64,000 nt of DNA from JBFHQE01 sp041592335 (GCA_041592335.1 JBFHQE010000005.1:1-64000), one strand, 5' to 3'. Shown: positions 8,068 through 17,758, numbered from the stretch's first letter. The notes: generated from the letters alone by a model not told the origin. Numbers and translations: made by a program.

Positions 8068-9279
8068 TCAAACGAAATAATCAATCGCTCCCGCGGGTGT
8101 CGATCCGTTTAACATACTGACGCCCGTCAGTGTCGCATCATCCTCATCCATGTCCTGCAATGAATCGTTGAAGGCGCCCTGCTTCCTGCCATCCGCCGAA
8201 GCATCCGCCGAACGACGTTTATCGGCGCCGGACTGATCGGAGACGTTCACATCCACCAGGTTCATACCTTGGGCACCGAACATTTCACGCAACCGTGGCA
8301 ATGCCGACTCCAGCGCGTCCCTCACCACGCCATGGGGCGCTGAAAATTGTACCTGCGCCTGATCGCCACTGATATTCAGCCGAACTTCGATAGGACCGAG
8401 GTGTGGCGGGTTCATCTTGATTTCCGCGCTCTGCAATTTCTGGTTGGCCATCCATACAACGCGTTCACTCAGTTCGTTATTCCAGCCTGCCTGCTGGAAA
8501 GGAACATGCAACTGGGTACTGGTTGGCGTGCTGGTGCGTTGAGCGGCCTGAGTCTGCAACCCTTCGGTCTGCACCGCATTCAAGGCAGCCAATGCCGATT
8601 CGGGCAGCACCGGCCGCTCGGTGCCGGTCGCGGCACTGTTCACCGCCGGTCGCAGCAACTGCGCGGCAAGCTGCTGAAATGCCGAACGGGTTTTACTGGA
8701 CAGGTCATCGCCCATGCCGGAAAGCATGTCTTTAATTTGCTTGAGTTGCTCCAGGCCTTTATCCGACGCATGTTGTTCCGCGCTCTTGAGTACGTCGGGC
8801 AGCATTTTCAGGGCATCAAGCGCGGGGCGCGCCATATCCGGCAACTGCTTCAGGACTGATTGAATTTCGCGCACCAGCACCTTCTGCTGGGCCGGTATGG
8901 CCATTTGCGGATTAACGCTAGCGTTGAACTGCGCCACGATCTGGTCCATCACGTCTTCCGGCAAGCCATCCAGCAGCTCGATCAGTTCCTCCGGCAAGAC
9001 TTCCAGTAATTCCGCTGGCAATCCATTGCCGTCAGCGGCAAGCCCGGTGGCCGATATTGCCGTCTCGTCCTGTGTCGGCGATTCGGTATTTTGCTGCTCG
9101 CGGGAAGCCTGGGACGGCGTGGAGCCCTCCACCTGGTTTTGCAGCGCCTTGGAAAAACTATCGGAACCTTCTGATATTTCAGTGCTATTCCTGGTGTCAG
9201 CACAGTTTTTGTTAGCTGTCTGTTTAACCTGGGAATGCGTTGCAGCCGTATTGGTTTGGGCCAGCATCATGTCCGACAT
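8068..9279 (-). CDS. fliK: Flagellar hook-length control protein FliK
   Basis: FliK is the exported ruler that sets hook length and triggers the FlhB switch. The 403-residue sequence is Gln/Ser/Ala-rich through most of its length. It has the conserved C-terminal hook-length domain, with NPPHLGPIEVRLNISGD at about 289-305. The start is supported by AAGGAG five bases upstream and by its own sigma-54 promoter at 9321-9336. It lies 96 bases after fliJ. Confidence 0.93.
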   Translation of the reverse strand: MSDMMLAQTNTAATHSQVKQTANKNCADTRNSTEISEGSDSFSKALQNQVEGSTPSQASREQQNTESPTQDETAISATGLAADGNGLPAELLEVLPEELIELLDGLPEDVMDQIVAQFNASVNPQMAIPAQQKVLVREIQSVLKQLPDMARPALDALKMLPDVLKSAEQHASDKGLEQLKQIKDMLSGMGDDLSSKTRSAFQQLAAQLLRPAVNSAATGTERPVLPESALAALNAVQTEGLQTQAAQRTSTPTSTQLHVPFQQAGWNNELSERVVWMANQKLQSAEIKMNPPHLGPIEVRLNISGDQAQVQFSAPHGVVRDALESALPRLREMFGAQGMNLVDVNVSDQSGADKRRSADASADGRKQGAFNDSLQDMDEDDATLTGVSMLNGSTPAGAIDYFV

Positions 9280-9320
9280 GGCAATCTCCTTAGCGCAGTG
9301 CGGTAACCATGTCTGTAATC

Positions 9321-9336
9321 AGCAATAGACGTGCCA
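9321..9336 (-). promoter_or_regulatory. Sigma-54 promoter of fliK
   Basis: On the minus strand the sequence is TGGCACG-TCTA-TTGCT, a perfect match to the -24/-12 consensus. It lies in the fliJ-fliK gap, 42-57 bases upstream of the fliK start. It allows fliK to be expressed separately from the fliE-fliJ operon. Confidence 0.9.
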
Positions 9337-9375
9337 GTTGCGTAATGACGACTTACTGAATGGATGTTGCGGGGA

Positions 9376-9822
9376 CTACTTGTGTTCTTCTGGTGGCCGA
9401 CTGCGTCCGGCAAACTCATCGGAGAGCTTCTGTTCGCGCCGGTTTTCAGCGTGCCGTTCTTCGTGGCGATATTTTTCCGCTACCTTGTCCAGTGCCTGGG
9501 CACGGCTGCGTTTATCCAGCCAGTTGCCCCGTTGCTTATGACAGGCCTGTTCAGCGTCCTCGATGACTTTTGACTGCTGCTTGATCGCCTGGTTGAGCTT
9601 TTCAAGAAAAGCGCGGTAATCGCGCAGACGCATGATATCCATGCCGGCGCTTCCGGTCGTTTCCAGACGTTGCAGGTATTCATCGCGATACTGAATCAGT
9701 TGCGCCAGCTTGTCCTGCTCGTCCTTTAGCACACGCTGACAATCGCCAAAGCGTTTTGCTTCCTGCTTTTCACGCTGTTCGGCGACATCCACGACGGGTT
9801 GAAACTGTTTAGAGCGCTTCAT
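9376..9822 (-). CDS. fliJ: Flagellar export chaperone FliJ
   Basis: FliJ is the coiled-coil stalk of the export ATPase complex. The 148-residue product is highly charged and predicted to be almost wholly helical, with long heptad-like runs between residues 10 and 135, as in the family. It follows fliI by 23 bases in the fliE-fliJ operon. Confidence 0.92.
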   Translation of the reverse strand: MKRSKQFQPVVDVAEQREKQEAKRFGDCQRVLKDEQDKLAQLIQYRDEYLQRLETTGSAGMDIMRLRDYRAFLEKLNQAIKQQSKVIEDAEQACHKQRGNWLDKRSRAQALDKVAEKYRHEERHAENRREQKLSDEFAGRSRPPEEHK

Positions 9823-9845
9823 TGGCTAACTGTAGCTCATCTCAT

Positions 9846-11213
9846 TCAACGGCGCGAACCGAGTAACCGCTCAAGATCATCCAGGCTTTCAACCAGCGAT
9901 ACCTGTTCGCGCAGGTTCTGCTGCAGAAAGCGCTGCAAGGCGGGGTACAGGGAAATGGCTTCGTCCACGCGTGGATCGCTACCATGCTGATAGGCGCCGA
10001 CGTTGATCAGGTCCCGGTTCTTGCGATAGGTGGAGAACACCTGCTTGAACTTACGTGCTACCTGCAGATGTTTTTCGTCGGTTATTTCCGTCATGACACG
10101 CGAGATCGAAGCCTCGATATCAATCGCCGGGTAATGACCCGATTCCGCCAGCTCGCGCGACAACACCACGTGACCGTCGAGAATCGCACGCGCCGCGTCC
10201 GCGATCGGGTCGTTCTGGTCATCGCCCTCCGCCAGCACGGTATAAAACGCGGTAATCGAACCGCCACCCACATCGCCATTACCGGCTCGTTCCACCAGCT
10301 GTGGCAACTTGGCAAACACCGATGGCGGATAACCCTTGGTGGCCGGCGGCTCGCCAATCGCCAGTGCGATTTCACGCTGCGCCTGCGCATAACGCGTCAG
10401 CGAATCCATCAGCAACAAGACCTGCAAACCCTGGTCACGAAAATATTCGGCAATGGAAGTCGCCAGCATGGCGCCGTGCATACGCATAAGTGGAGAAGTA
10501 TCGGCCGGCGTGGCAACAACCACCGAACGAGCCAGACCTTCTTCACCCAGGTTATTCTGGACGAATTCCACCACTTCACGGCCACGCTCACCGACCAGGC
10601 CGACCACGACCACATCGGCGTTGGTGTAACGCGTCATCATGCTGAGCAGTACCGATTTACCCACGCCGGAACCGGCGAACAGGCCCATGCGTTGACCGCG
10701 CCCAACGGTAAGTAATGAATTAATGGCCCGCACGCCAACATCCAGCGGCTCACGAATCGGCGCGCGTCCCAGTGGATTGATTGGCCGACCGGTCAGCGGA
10801 ATGCGCGTGGTGGCATTCAATGGCCCCTTGTTATCCAGGGCCTGACCGGCGCCATCCAGTACCCGTCCGAGCAAGGCGTGACCAACCGGCGCGGCACAGA
10901 CTTCATGCGTCGGAATTACGCGCGCATTGGGCGCAAGACCCTGAATATTGCCGGTCGGCATGAGATAGAGACGATCACCGGCAAAGCCGACCACTTCGGC
11001 TTCAATACGGCTGTGATCCGGGTTAACAATCAGGCAACGACTACCGACGGCGGCCTGGCAGCCGACCGCTTCCAGTGTCAGACCCACCATACGGGTCAGC
11101 CGCCCTTCCACTACCAGCGGTACAGGACGTTCGGCACGCTTTTGATAAGTGTCGAGCTGGCGTTGCCAGCGGTCACGCCGGTTTGCTTCGGGGATACGCG
11201 GAATGGCGCTCAC
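9846..11213 (-). CDS. fliI: Flagellum-specific ATP synthase FliI
   Basis: FliI is the hexameric export ATPase. Residues 180-187 (AGSGVGKS) form the Walker A loop and 264-270 (QVLLLMD) the Walker B strand. The F1-beta-like fold extends over the expected 455 residues. Its start overlaps the fliH stop by 4 bases, consistent with translational coupling to its regulator. Confidence 0.98.
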   Translation of the reverse strand: MSAIPRIPEANRRDRWQRQLDTYQKRAERPVPLVVEGRLTRMVGLTLEAVGCQAAVGSRCLIVNPDHSRIEAEVVGFAGDRLYLMPTGNIQGLAPNARVIPTHEVCAAPVGHALLGRVLDGAGQALDNKGPLNATTRIPLTGRPINPLGRAPIREPLDVGVRAINSLLTVGRGQRMGLFAGSGVGKSVLLSMMTRYTNADVVVVGLVGERGREVVEFVQNNLGEEGLARSVVVATPADTSPLMRMHGAMLATSIAEYFRDQGLQVLLLMDSLTRYAQAQREIALAIGEPPATKGYPPSVFAKLPQLVERAGNGDVGGGSITAFYTVLAEGDDQNDPIADAARAILDGHVVLSRELAESGHYPAIDIEASISRVMTEITDEKHLQVARKFKQVFSTYRKNRDLINVGAYQHGSDPRVDEAISLYPALQRFLQQNLREQVSLVESLDDLERLLGSRR

Positions 11214-11881
11214 TTGTCCGCCTCGGGGGGAATTTCTTCTTTATCACTTTGACGCAGGCCACCCAGCGTTTGCGCAATCACCGCATTGAGACGATTCTCA
11301 ACGGTGGCATCGATCTGGGAGTTATCCGTGGTAACGCGGCAACCTCCGCGTGACAACACGGGATCTTCCACGAGCTGCCAGGTCTGTTCACGCTCTCCAA
11401 CCGAAAGCGTTGCGCGCACCAGTTCCGCATCCTCGGGATTGAGGTGCAGGCGCACGTTCTGCGCCGCGATGGGCAACACCGCCAGCGCTTCGCGAATCAC
11501 GGCCAGTATTTCACCCGGTTCGGTTTTGAGTTCGCGTCGGATAAGCTGTTTGGCTACGGTTATCGCCAGTTCGACCAGCTGTTGTTCGATCTGCTGATCC
11601 AGCTGACCAAGGGGTTTCGCCAGCGTCTGCATCAAAGCTTCCAGTTCGGCAACACGCTGGGCAATCTGTTGATGACCAGCCTGCACCCCATCCCTTAAAC
11701 CGCTCTGAAAACCTTCATCATATGCCTGTTTCTGGATATCCTCGATCTGCTGAGCCGTAACCGGACCGGCCGGAGCACGCCGACTGGTATGACCGCGTGA
11801 TTCGCTGACCTGCGGCATATGCCAGTCTTCGATATGGGATAACTGTTCGGCCGGAATAATCTTGGTAAATTCGCGTGGCAT
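11210..11881 (-). CDS. fliH: Flagellar assembly protein FliH
   Basis: FliH is the negative regulator and peripheral stalk of FliI. The 223-residue product has a variable N-terminal 60 residues and a central helical region with small-residue heptads around 65-110. A C-terminal domain resembling V/F-type ATPase stalks follows (VELAITVAKQLIRREL near 125-140). It sits between fliG and fliI. Confidence 0.94.
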   Translation of the reverse strand: MPREFTKIIPAEQLSHIEDWHMPQVSESRGHTSRRAPAGPVTAQQIEDIQKQAYDEGFQSGLRDGVQAGHQQIAQRVAELEALMQTLAKPLGQLDQQIEQQLVELAITVAKQLIRRELKTEPGEILAVIREALAVLPIAAQNVRLHLNPEDAELVRATLSVGEREQTWQLVEDPVLSRGGCRVTTDNSQIDATVENRLNAVIAQTLGGLRQSDKEEIPPEADK

Positions 11882-11890
11882 CTCGTCGCC

Positions 11891-12907
11891 TTATACAAAT
11901 TCCTCGGCGCCCTTGCCGCCGAGCATAATGTCGCCGGCATCGGCCATGCGACGGGCAATTGCCAGTATTTCCTTCTGCGCCGCTTCCACTTCGGACAGGC
12001 GTACCGGGCCTTTGGCTTCCAGGTCGTCGCGCAGCATTTCGGACGCGCGCTTGGACATGTTCTTGAAGATCTTTTCCTTGACGTCCTCGTCGGCGCCCTT
12101 GAGTGCGATGATAAGATTCTCGGACGATACTTCGCGCAACAGTGCCTGGATTCCCTGGTCGTCCACCTCGGCCAGGTTGTCGAACACGAACATGAGATCC
12201 TGGATCGACTGGCCCAGTTCGGCATCGGCATCCTTGACCATTTCCATGATCTCGGCCTCGATGGAGGTATCGACAAAGTTGAGAATATCCGCCGCCGCCT
12301 TGACGCCGCCGACACCCGCGGATTTCACATTATCCTTACCACCGGAGAACTGTCGTTCCATGATTTCATCCAGTTCCTGCAGCGCCGAAGGCTGAATGCC
12401 ATCCAGTGTCGCAATACGCAGCAGAACATCGACGCGCACGCGCTCCGGCAGGAAGGCAATCACTTCCGCCGCATGATCGGAATCGAGATAGGACAGCACA
12501 ATGGCCATGATCTGGGGATGTTCCAGGCGGATGATTTCCGCAACCGCGCGCGCATCCATCCACTTCAACTGCTCAAGGCCCTTGGTATTGCGACCCATGA
12601 GGATGCGGTCGATCATGTTGCTGGCCTTGTCCTCGCCCAGCGCGTCGATCATGACCTTGCGGATGTATTCGTCGGAGCCGACACCAAGCGAAGTCTGCAT
12701 ACCGACGGTTTCAGAGAAATCGCCGAACACGGATTCAACCTGGGAACGTGTGATGTTGGTCATGTGCGCCATCGCGGCGCCCACTTTCTGGACCTCTTTC
12801 GGGCCCATGTGGCGCATCACTTCCGCCGCCTTGTCCTCGCCAAGCGACAACAGGAACACGGCTGCTCGATCGGTACCATTCAGTTTGCTGGACGTTTCTT
12901 CCGCCAT
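11891..12907 (-). CDS. fliG: Flagellar motor switch protein FliG
   Basis: FliG is the rotor protein that contacts the stators. The 338-residue length is standard. The N-terminal domain (about 1-105) contacts FliF, the middle domain (110-195) contains the armadillo-like repeat region, and the C-terminal domain (about 200-330) carries the charged torque helix. It lies 6 bases after fliF and 9 before fliH. Confidence 0.98.
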   Translation of the reverse strand: MAEETSSKLNGTDRAAVFLLSLGEDKAAEVMRHMGPKEVQKVGAAMAHMTNITRSQVESVFGDFSETVGMQTSLGVGSDEYIRKVMIDALGEDKASNMIDRILMGRNTKGLEQLKWMDARAVAEIIRLEHPQIMAIVLSYLDSDHAAEVIAFLPERVRVDVLLRIATLDGIQPSALQELDEIMERQFSGGKDNVKSAGVGGVKAAADILNFVDTSIEAEIMEMVKDADAELGQSIQDLMFVFDNLAEVDDQGIQALLREVSSENLIIALKGADEDVKEKIFKNMSKRASEMLRDDLEAKGPVRLSEVEAAQKEILAIARRMADAGDIMLGGKGAEEFV

Positions 12908-12913
12908 TGCGCG

Positions 12914-14506
12914 TTACTCTTCATTCACCCAGGTTTTCATTAACTGGGCTACACGTTTCGGATCTTCCGTGACCAACTGTTTAGCCGAATCGATCTGATT
13001 CGTGAACTGGGGTGGCGATGGCAAACCCGGCTGGGCACCCGGCGCCGCTATGGCTTCCTGCTGTTCGGCCGCCTTCAACGCGGCCGCCAGCGCGGCCTGC
13101 TCCTGCTGCCCACGTTCGGCCAGGCTGCGCATGATCGGCTTCAGCACCCCGAAGAACAGGATCAGCACACCCAGCGCACCTACCGCCTGCTTGGCCACAT
13201 CCCAGATCCAAGGTTGCTCCATCAGACCCGGTTCTGGCAAGGGTTCCAGCGCCGGAGCTGCCTTAAAGCCCACATTCAGAATCTGCACACTGTCACCGCG
13301 AGTGCCGTCAAAGCCGACCGCTTCACGCACCAGTGCATTGAATTTATTTAGCTCTTCATCGGTCCAGGGGGCGGCCGTACCGGTTTCATCCTGCTTGTTG
13401 TCGACCAGCACCGCAATCGACAGTTTGCGCACAACACCGGTCGCCAGCTTGGTGTGACTGATGGTTTTATCCAGCTCGTAATTCCGGGTACTGCGACGGG
13501 TGCTGCTGCCGCCGGTTGCGCCAGCCGGAGCGCCCGCCTCGCCCGCATCCGTGGTACCGCCACCCGGTGGCTGATTGGTCAGCGCGCCCGGCACGCCCAC
13601 CGCTGCCGCGCCACCGGCCAGACTCTCTTCACTAATCTGCTCACTGCGCAGTGCCGGCAGGTCCGGATTAAAGGTTTCCTGGGTCTTCTCCACCTGGGTG
13701 AAATCGATATCGGCGGTCACTTCCGCGCGCACGCCATCCGCGCCAACCAGCGGCGCGAGCAGTCCATGGATGCGATCTGCATAGGACTGTTCCAGCTTGC
13801 GGGTATAGGCAAACTGGGTTGAAGTCATACCCATCATGCCACTGGCATCCTGAGTGGTGAGCAGGTTGCCCGATTGATCGACCACGGTTACGTCGTTCGG
13901 CGCCAGGTGCGGCACACTGGATGCCACCATGTTAACGATAGCGGACACATGCTCATCCGCCAGCCCGCGACCGGCATAGAGATGCACGACCACCGAGGCA
14001 GTTGGCCGTTCCTGCTTGCGCAGAAACACGGAACGCTTGGGAATCGCCAGATGCACGCGTGCTTCCTTCACATTGCGCAACGATGCGATGGTACGGCTCA
14101 ACTCGGTTTCCAGTGCATGCTGGTAACGCGCCGTTTCCATGAACTGGCTGGTACCGAAACCCTGTTCCCCTTCCAGCATGGCGTAACCGCCACCGACCGA
14201 ACCCGGCATGCCTTCCGCGGCCAGTTGCATGCGGGCGTTATGAATCTCGTTGGACTGAACCATGATGGCGCCGCTGTTGGCATCGACCTTGTAGGCAACG
14301 CCGGATTTCTGCAGTGCGTCGATAACCTGGCTGGCTTCGCGCTCATCGAGCGAACCGTACAGAACCGAATAGGGTGGTTCCTGTGACCAGAGCACCACGG
14401 CCACGCCCAGCGCGACGCTGGCGGCCAGTGCGATCATCATGCCGATCTGCTTGACCGGCGGCATGCCCGCTAAACCCTGAACTGTTCCCGCATTTACGAC
14501 TGCCAT
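12914..14506 (-). CDS. fliF: Flagellar MS-ring protein FliF
   Basis: FliF builds the membrane MS ring on which the rotor assembles. The 530-residue product has an N-terminal transmembrane helix (about 22-41) and a second near 437-455. Between them lies the large periplasmic ring-building region with a Gly/Thr-rich disordered loop around 305-340. The C-terminal tail binds FliG, the next gene. It follows fliE by 20 bases. Confidence 0.98.
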   Translation of the reverse strand: MAVVNAGTVQGLAGMPPVKQIGMMIALAASVALGVAVVLWSQEPPYSVLYGSLDEREASQVIDALQKSGVAYKVDANSGAIMVQSNEIHNARMQLAAEGMPGSVGGGYAMLEGEQGFGTSQFMETARYQHALETELSRTIASLRNVKEARVHLAIPKRSVFLRKQERPTASVVVHLYAGRGLADEHVSAIVNMVASSVPHLAPNDVTVVDQSGNLLTTQDASGMMGMTSTQFAYTRKLEQSYADRIHGLLAPLVGADGVRAEVTADIDFTQVEKTQETFNPDLPALRSEQISEESLAGGAAAVGVPGALTNQPPGGGTTDAGEAGAPAGATGGSSTRRSTRNYELDKTISHTKLATGVVRKLSIAVLVDNKQDETGTAAPWTDEELNKFNALVREAVGFDGTRGDSVQILNVGFKAAPALEPLPEPGLMEQPWIWDVAKQAVGALGVLILFFGVLKPIMRSLAERGQQEQAALAAALKAAEQQEAIAAPGAQPGLPSPPQFTNQIDSAKQLVTEDPKRVAQLMKTWVNEE

Positions 14507-14526
14507 CGTTTATCTCCGCCTTATTC

Positions 14527-14862
14527 TTACAAGCTCTGACTCATGACTGACTGGTAAGCCTCGACAAGCTTGTTACGAACCTGCTTCATCGCTTCGAACG
14601 ACAGGCTCGCCTTTTCCAGTGCAATCATGACATCCGGCAGCTGGGTATTCGGATCGCCCGCGACAAAGGCGTCGCGCATGGCGCCGGCCTGCTGCTGGCT
14701 GGTGTTCACGGAATCCACCGATTGCTTCAACAGGGCGGCAAAATCCGGCCCCTTGGCCTCCGGGTTTGCCTGGACCGGGTTGCCGCTCGTGTGCGCGCCC
14801 TGGCTCGCTTGCGCCATGACCCGCATCTGATTAAGTAATTGATTTACATCGATATCGCTCAT
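14527..14862 (-). CDS. fliE: Flagellar hook-basal body complex protein FliE
   Basis: FliE links the MS ring to the proximal rod. The 111-residue product has the family C-terminal pattern LSFEAMKQVRNKLVEAYQ. It is the first gene of the fliE-fliJ operon, with AGGAG 7 bases upstream of the ATG and a sigma-54 promoter at 14932-14947. Confidence 0.96.
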   Translation of the reverse strand: MSDIDVNQLLNQMRVMAQASQGAHTSGNPVQANPEAKGPDFAALLKQSVDSVNTSQQQAGAMRDAFVAGDPNTQLPDVMIALEKASLSFEAMKQVRNKLVEAYQSVMSQSL

Positions 14863-14931
14863 GATAGTGCTCCTGCACGATTGGTCTGGTAACGACCTCC
14901 GCCAATTTCCCTCGTTTCAGTACCGGCAAAA

Positions 14932-14947
14932 TGCAGAGATCGCGCCA
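14932..14947 (-). promoter_or_regulatory. Sigma-54 promoter of the fliE operon
   Basis: On the minus strand the sequence is TGGCGCG-ATCT-CTGCA, with correct GG/GC spacing. It lies between the flrC stop and the fliE start and would give a 5' leader of about 60 bases. Confidence 0.8.
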
Positions 14948-14961
14948 ACATCAATTCATAC

Positions 14962-16323
14962 TCAATTGGGTACCCGAATCCCGGCTTCGCGCATGCGCGC
15001 CAGCTTGTATCGCAGCGTGCGCGGGCTGATACCCAGCCGCTCCGCCGCCGCCTTGCGGCTGCCTTCGCTTTCCAGCGCATCCAGAATCAACTGGTGCTCG
15101 CGGCTGCGCAGATCACCTTCCAGGCTGTCCTTCTCGGCCGTCGGCTGACCCACATCCTGCACCCGGATGCGTTCCAGGCTAGGCAGTTCGCTGGCCATTG
15201 CCTCGGTTTCGAAATGCAGATCGGCCGCTTCAATGCAATCGCCACTCATCAGGATGACGGCGCGCTGTAATACGTTATCCAGTTCGCGCACATTACCCGG
15301 CCAGTTATGCGCCAGCAGCGAATGTTCGGCCGATGGGCAGAGTGTCGGCACCGCTTGTCCAACCGGCGCGTGACGTTCCAGCAAGCGCTGCGCAATCGGC
15401 AGAATGTCGGCCTTACGCTCACGCAGCGGCAACAGGTGCAGGGGAAATACATTCAGGCGATAGAAGAGGTCTTCACGGAAACGACCGGCGGACACTTCTT
15501 CGCGCATGACCCGGTTTGAAGTTGCCAGTACTCGCACATCCAGCGGAATCGTGCTCTTGCCACCCAGGCGTTCAACTTCGCGTTCCTGCAATACCCGCAG
15601 CAGCTTGGCCTGCAGGCCGAGGTCCATTTCAGAGATTTCATCCAGTAACAGGGTGCCGCCATTGGCCTGTTCGAATTTGCCGGGACGGGCCTGGTAGGCG
15701 CCAGTAAAAGCGCCTTTCTCGTAACCGAACAGCACAGCTTCCAGCATGTTTTCCGGAATCGCCGCGCAGTTGATCGCCACAAAGGGGCCATCCGCCCGCT
15801 CGGACTGTTCATGAATGTAGCGCGCGATCACTTCCTTACCCGAACCGGATTCACCGGTAATCATGACAGTGGCATCGGTGCGCGCCACGCGCTCCGCCAG
15901 TGCGGCAATCTGGCGGGTACGCGGATCTTCCGCCACCAGAGTGCCGACCTGTGCGCGCGGTTCCGGCAGATAACGCGCAATCATTTCCACCAGGTTATTC
16001 GCATCGAAAGGCTTCAGCAGGTAATCCGTCGCGCCGGAACGCATCGCGTCCACTGCCTTCTGCACCGTGCCGTAGGCTGTCATCAGAATGAACGGCACAT
16101 TCGGTAAACGATTACGCAGCTGTTTTAACAGCACCACGCCATCCATCTTCGGCATTTGTACATCGCTGACAATCAGGTCGACGGATTGATTTTCGAGCAC
16201 ATCCAGTGCTGCATGGCCATCCATAGCCGCGGCAACCGAATAACCCGCCATTTCCAGCGTATCGCTCAGGGCTTCGCGCAATGACGGGTCATCTTCTACG
16301 ATTAGTACCGAGGCTGTATTCAT
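14962..16323 (-). CDS. flrC: Sigma-54 response regulator FlrC (FleR-type)
   Basis: FlrC is the phosphorylated activator of later flagellar sigma-54 promoters. The receiver domain has Asp54 (IVSDVQMPKMDG) as phosphoacceptor. The AAA+ domain has GESGSGKE at 157-164 and the sigma-54 contact loop GAFTGA at 204-209. A Fis-type helix-turn-helix ends the 453 residues (KAAAERLGISPRTLRYKL). It lies 15 bases after flrB, its probable kinase. Confidence 0.96.
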   Translation of the reverse strand: MNTASVLIVEDDPSLREALSDTLEMAGYSVAAAMDGHAALDVLENQSVDLIVSDVQMPKMDGVVLLKQLRNRLPNVPFILMTAYGTVQKAVDAMRSGATDYLLKPFDANNLVEMIARYLPEPRAQVGTLVAEDPRTRQIAALAERVARTDATVMITGESGSGKEVIARYIHEQSERADGPFVAINCAAIPENMLEAVLFGYEKGAFTGAYQARPGKFEQANGGTLLLDEISEMDLGLQAKLLRVLQEREVERLGGKSTIPLDVRVLATSNRVMREEVSAGRFREDLFYRLNVFPLHLLPLRERKADILPIAQRLLERHAPVGQAVPTLCPSAEHSLLAHNWPGNVRELDNVLQRAVILMSGDCIEAADLHFETEAMASELPSLERIRVQDVGQPTAEKDSLEGDLRSREHQLILDALESEGSRKAAAERLGISPRTLRYKLARMREAGIRVPN

Positions 16324-16338
16324 GTTGATCTCCTTAGA

Positions 16339-17547
16339 TCAGACTGCCTGTTTGAAATCATGGCGAATGGCTGCCAGTTCAGCATCCGCACGATTACTGC
16401 TTAATGCACCGGTCAATTTGTTCGGTGGCAAAGTGATAATGAAAGTAGCGCCCTGCCCGGCTTCGGATTCGATGCGCAAGGTACCTTTATGTGCCCGTAC
16501 GGTTGCCTGCACTACCGCGAGGCCAAGGCCGGTGCCGTCAGGACGGGTGGTAAAGAAAGGATCGAACAACTGGTCATGCAGCTCGGCCGGGATACCCGGA
16601 CCGTTGTCGCTGATTCGGAATTCCAGCTGACCATCCGATAATTCGCTCACCTGCAAGGTGACTTCTGCATTGCTACCCGCGGCCTGAATGGCGTTGGTTA
16701 CCAGGTTGCCGAAAGCGCCCACCAGCGCCTGCTGATTTCCACAGAGACTGGCGGCCTCCGCGTCAATAATTACGCGCCAGCTGGCATTGGAGGATTTCAG
16801 GTCGGCTTCAAGCGTCTGTTCGATGTCGTTAACCAGGTCTTCAATCGTCATCTCGCTCTGCTCGACATTGCCACCACGCGCGAACAACAGCATGTCGTTC
16901 ACCATGCGTTCCAGGTGGCGCAGACGTTCGACCAGCTTGCTGGAAAAACGAGTCTGGGTTTCCAGCGGCATGTCGTTGTGCCCCAGTTGCGAGGCATATA
17001 ACAGGGCCGTGGACAGCGGGGTACGGATTTGATGAGCAAGACTGGCAACCATCTCGCCCATCGCGGATAAACGTTGTTGGCGATTAACAGTTTCTAGCAG
17101 CATACGATTCTCGGTCACGTCGTTAAGTAACAAAATGCGCCCCGAGTCACTTTCCAGATGACGGCTGGCAAGATTCAGCCAGCGACCGTCTTTCAGGTGG
17201 ACTTCATGGGTTCCGGTTTGATTGGTGGCGAACGCGCGCTCGGTGATGTTTTTCCAGAGCTGACCCAGCAAAGGTTCGCCCAGTAACTCAATGGCGGTCT
17301 GGTTGACCTGACGGATGATGCCGTTGGCATCCAGCACCAGCACGCCAGCGGGCAATGCCGCGATCAGTTGTTCCAGCCGATCCGCCAGTACCATGCGTTC
17401 GGAACGGGTTGCAGCCAGTTCCCGCGTCAGTTCGGCTGCCTGCAGTTCCAGTTCACGGTAAGAAGACTCCAGTGCCAGTGACACCTGGTTAAAGGTCTCG
17501 AAGGCATCCTGCAGTTGCTGTGCTGATCTGTGGTCGTTGAGTTGCAT
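16339..17547 (-). CDS. flrB: Flagellar sensor histidine kinase FlrB (FleS-type)
   Basis: FlrB is the probable kinase for FlrC. From the chosen start (402 residues) it has a helical segment, a PAS domain (about 60-160), a dimerisation domain with LAHQIRTPL as the H box, and an ATPase domain with ISDNGPGIP and TRPDGTGLGLAVVQ. There is no membrane segment, so it senses inside the cell. A longer frame opens at 17595, but a sigma-54 promoter at 17584-17599 covers that codon. The ATG at 17547 must therefore be the real start, with GAGAGG about 12 bases upstream. Confidence 0.94.
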   Translation of the reverse strand: MQLNDHRSAQQLQDAFETFNQVSLALESSYRELELQAAELTRELAATRSERMVLADRLEQLIAALPAGVLVLDANGIIRQVNQTAIELLGEPLLGQLWKNITERAFATNQTGTHEVHLKDGRWLNLASRHLESDSGRILLLNDVTENRMLLETVNRQQRLSAMGEMVASLAHQIRTPLSTALLYASQLGHNDMPLETQTRFSSKLVERLRHLERMVNDMLLFARGGNVEQSEMTIEDLVNDIEQTLEADLKSSNASWRVIIDAEAASLCGNQQALVGAFGNLVTNAIQAAGSNAEVTLQVSELSDGQLEFRISDNGPGIPAELHDQLFDPFFTTRPDGTGLGLAVVQATVRAHKGTLRIESEAGQGATFIITLPPNKLTGALSSNRADAELAAIRHDFKQAV

Positions 17548-17583
17548 GGTCTTGTGCGTCCTCTCGAATCTGCGGAGCACTTC

Positions 17584-17599
17584 TGCAATCACCATGCCG
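17584..17599 (-). promoter_or_regulatory. Sigma-54 promoter of flrBC
   Basis: On the minus strand the sequence is CGGCATG-GTGA-TTGCA, differing from consensus only in the first base. Transcription would start near 17573, some 26 bases before the flrB ATG at 17547. FlrA is the expected activator. Confidence 0.85.
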
Positions 17600-17731
17600 A
17601 AAATGAAAATATATTTATTTTCAATTGGTTATATTTGTTTTTATTTTTAAGCCTGAAAATATGACGCTTTTCCGTCACACAAAAATCAATCAGTTAGTTG
17701 AAATATTCATTATCAGGCCGAAATTCAGGCC

Positions 17732-17758
17732 AAAAAAATCCCGGGAAAGGCCCGGGAT
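17732..17758 (-). terminator. Rho-independent terminator after flrA
   Basis: On the minus strand ATCCCGGG-CCTTT-CCCGGGAT forms an 8-bp stem with a 5-base loop, followed by a run of T. It lies about 60 bases past the flrA stop and isolates flrA from flrBC. A-rich flanks on both sides would allow some activity in the other direction too. Confidence 0.9.
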
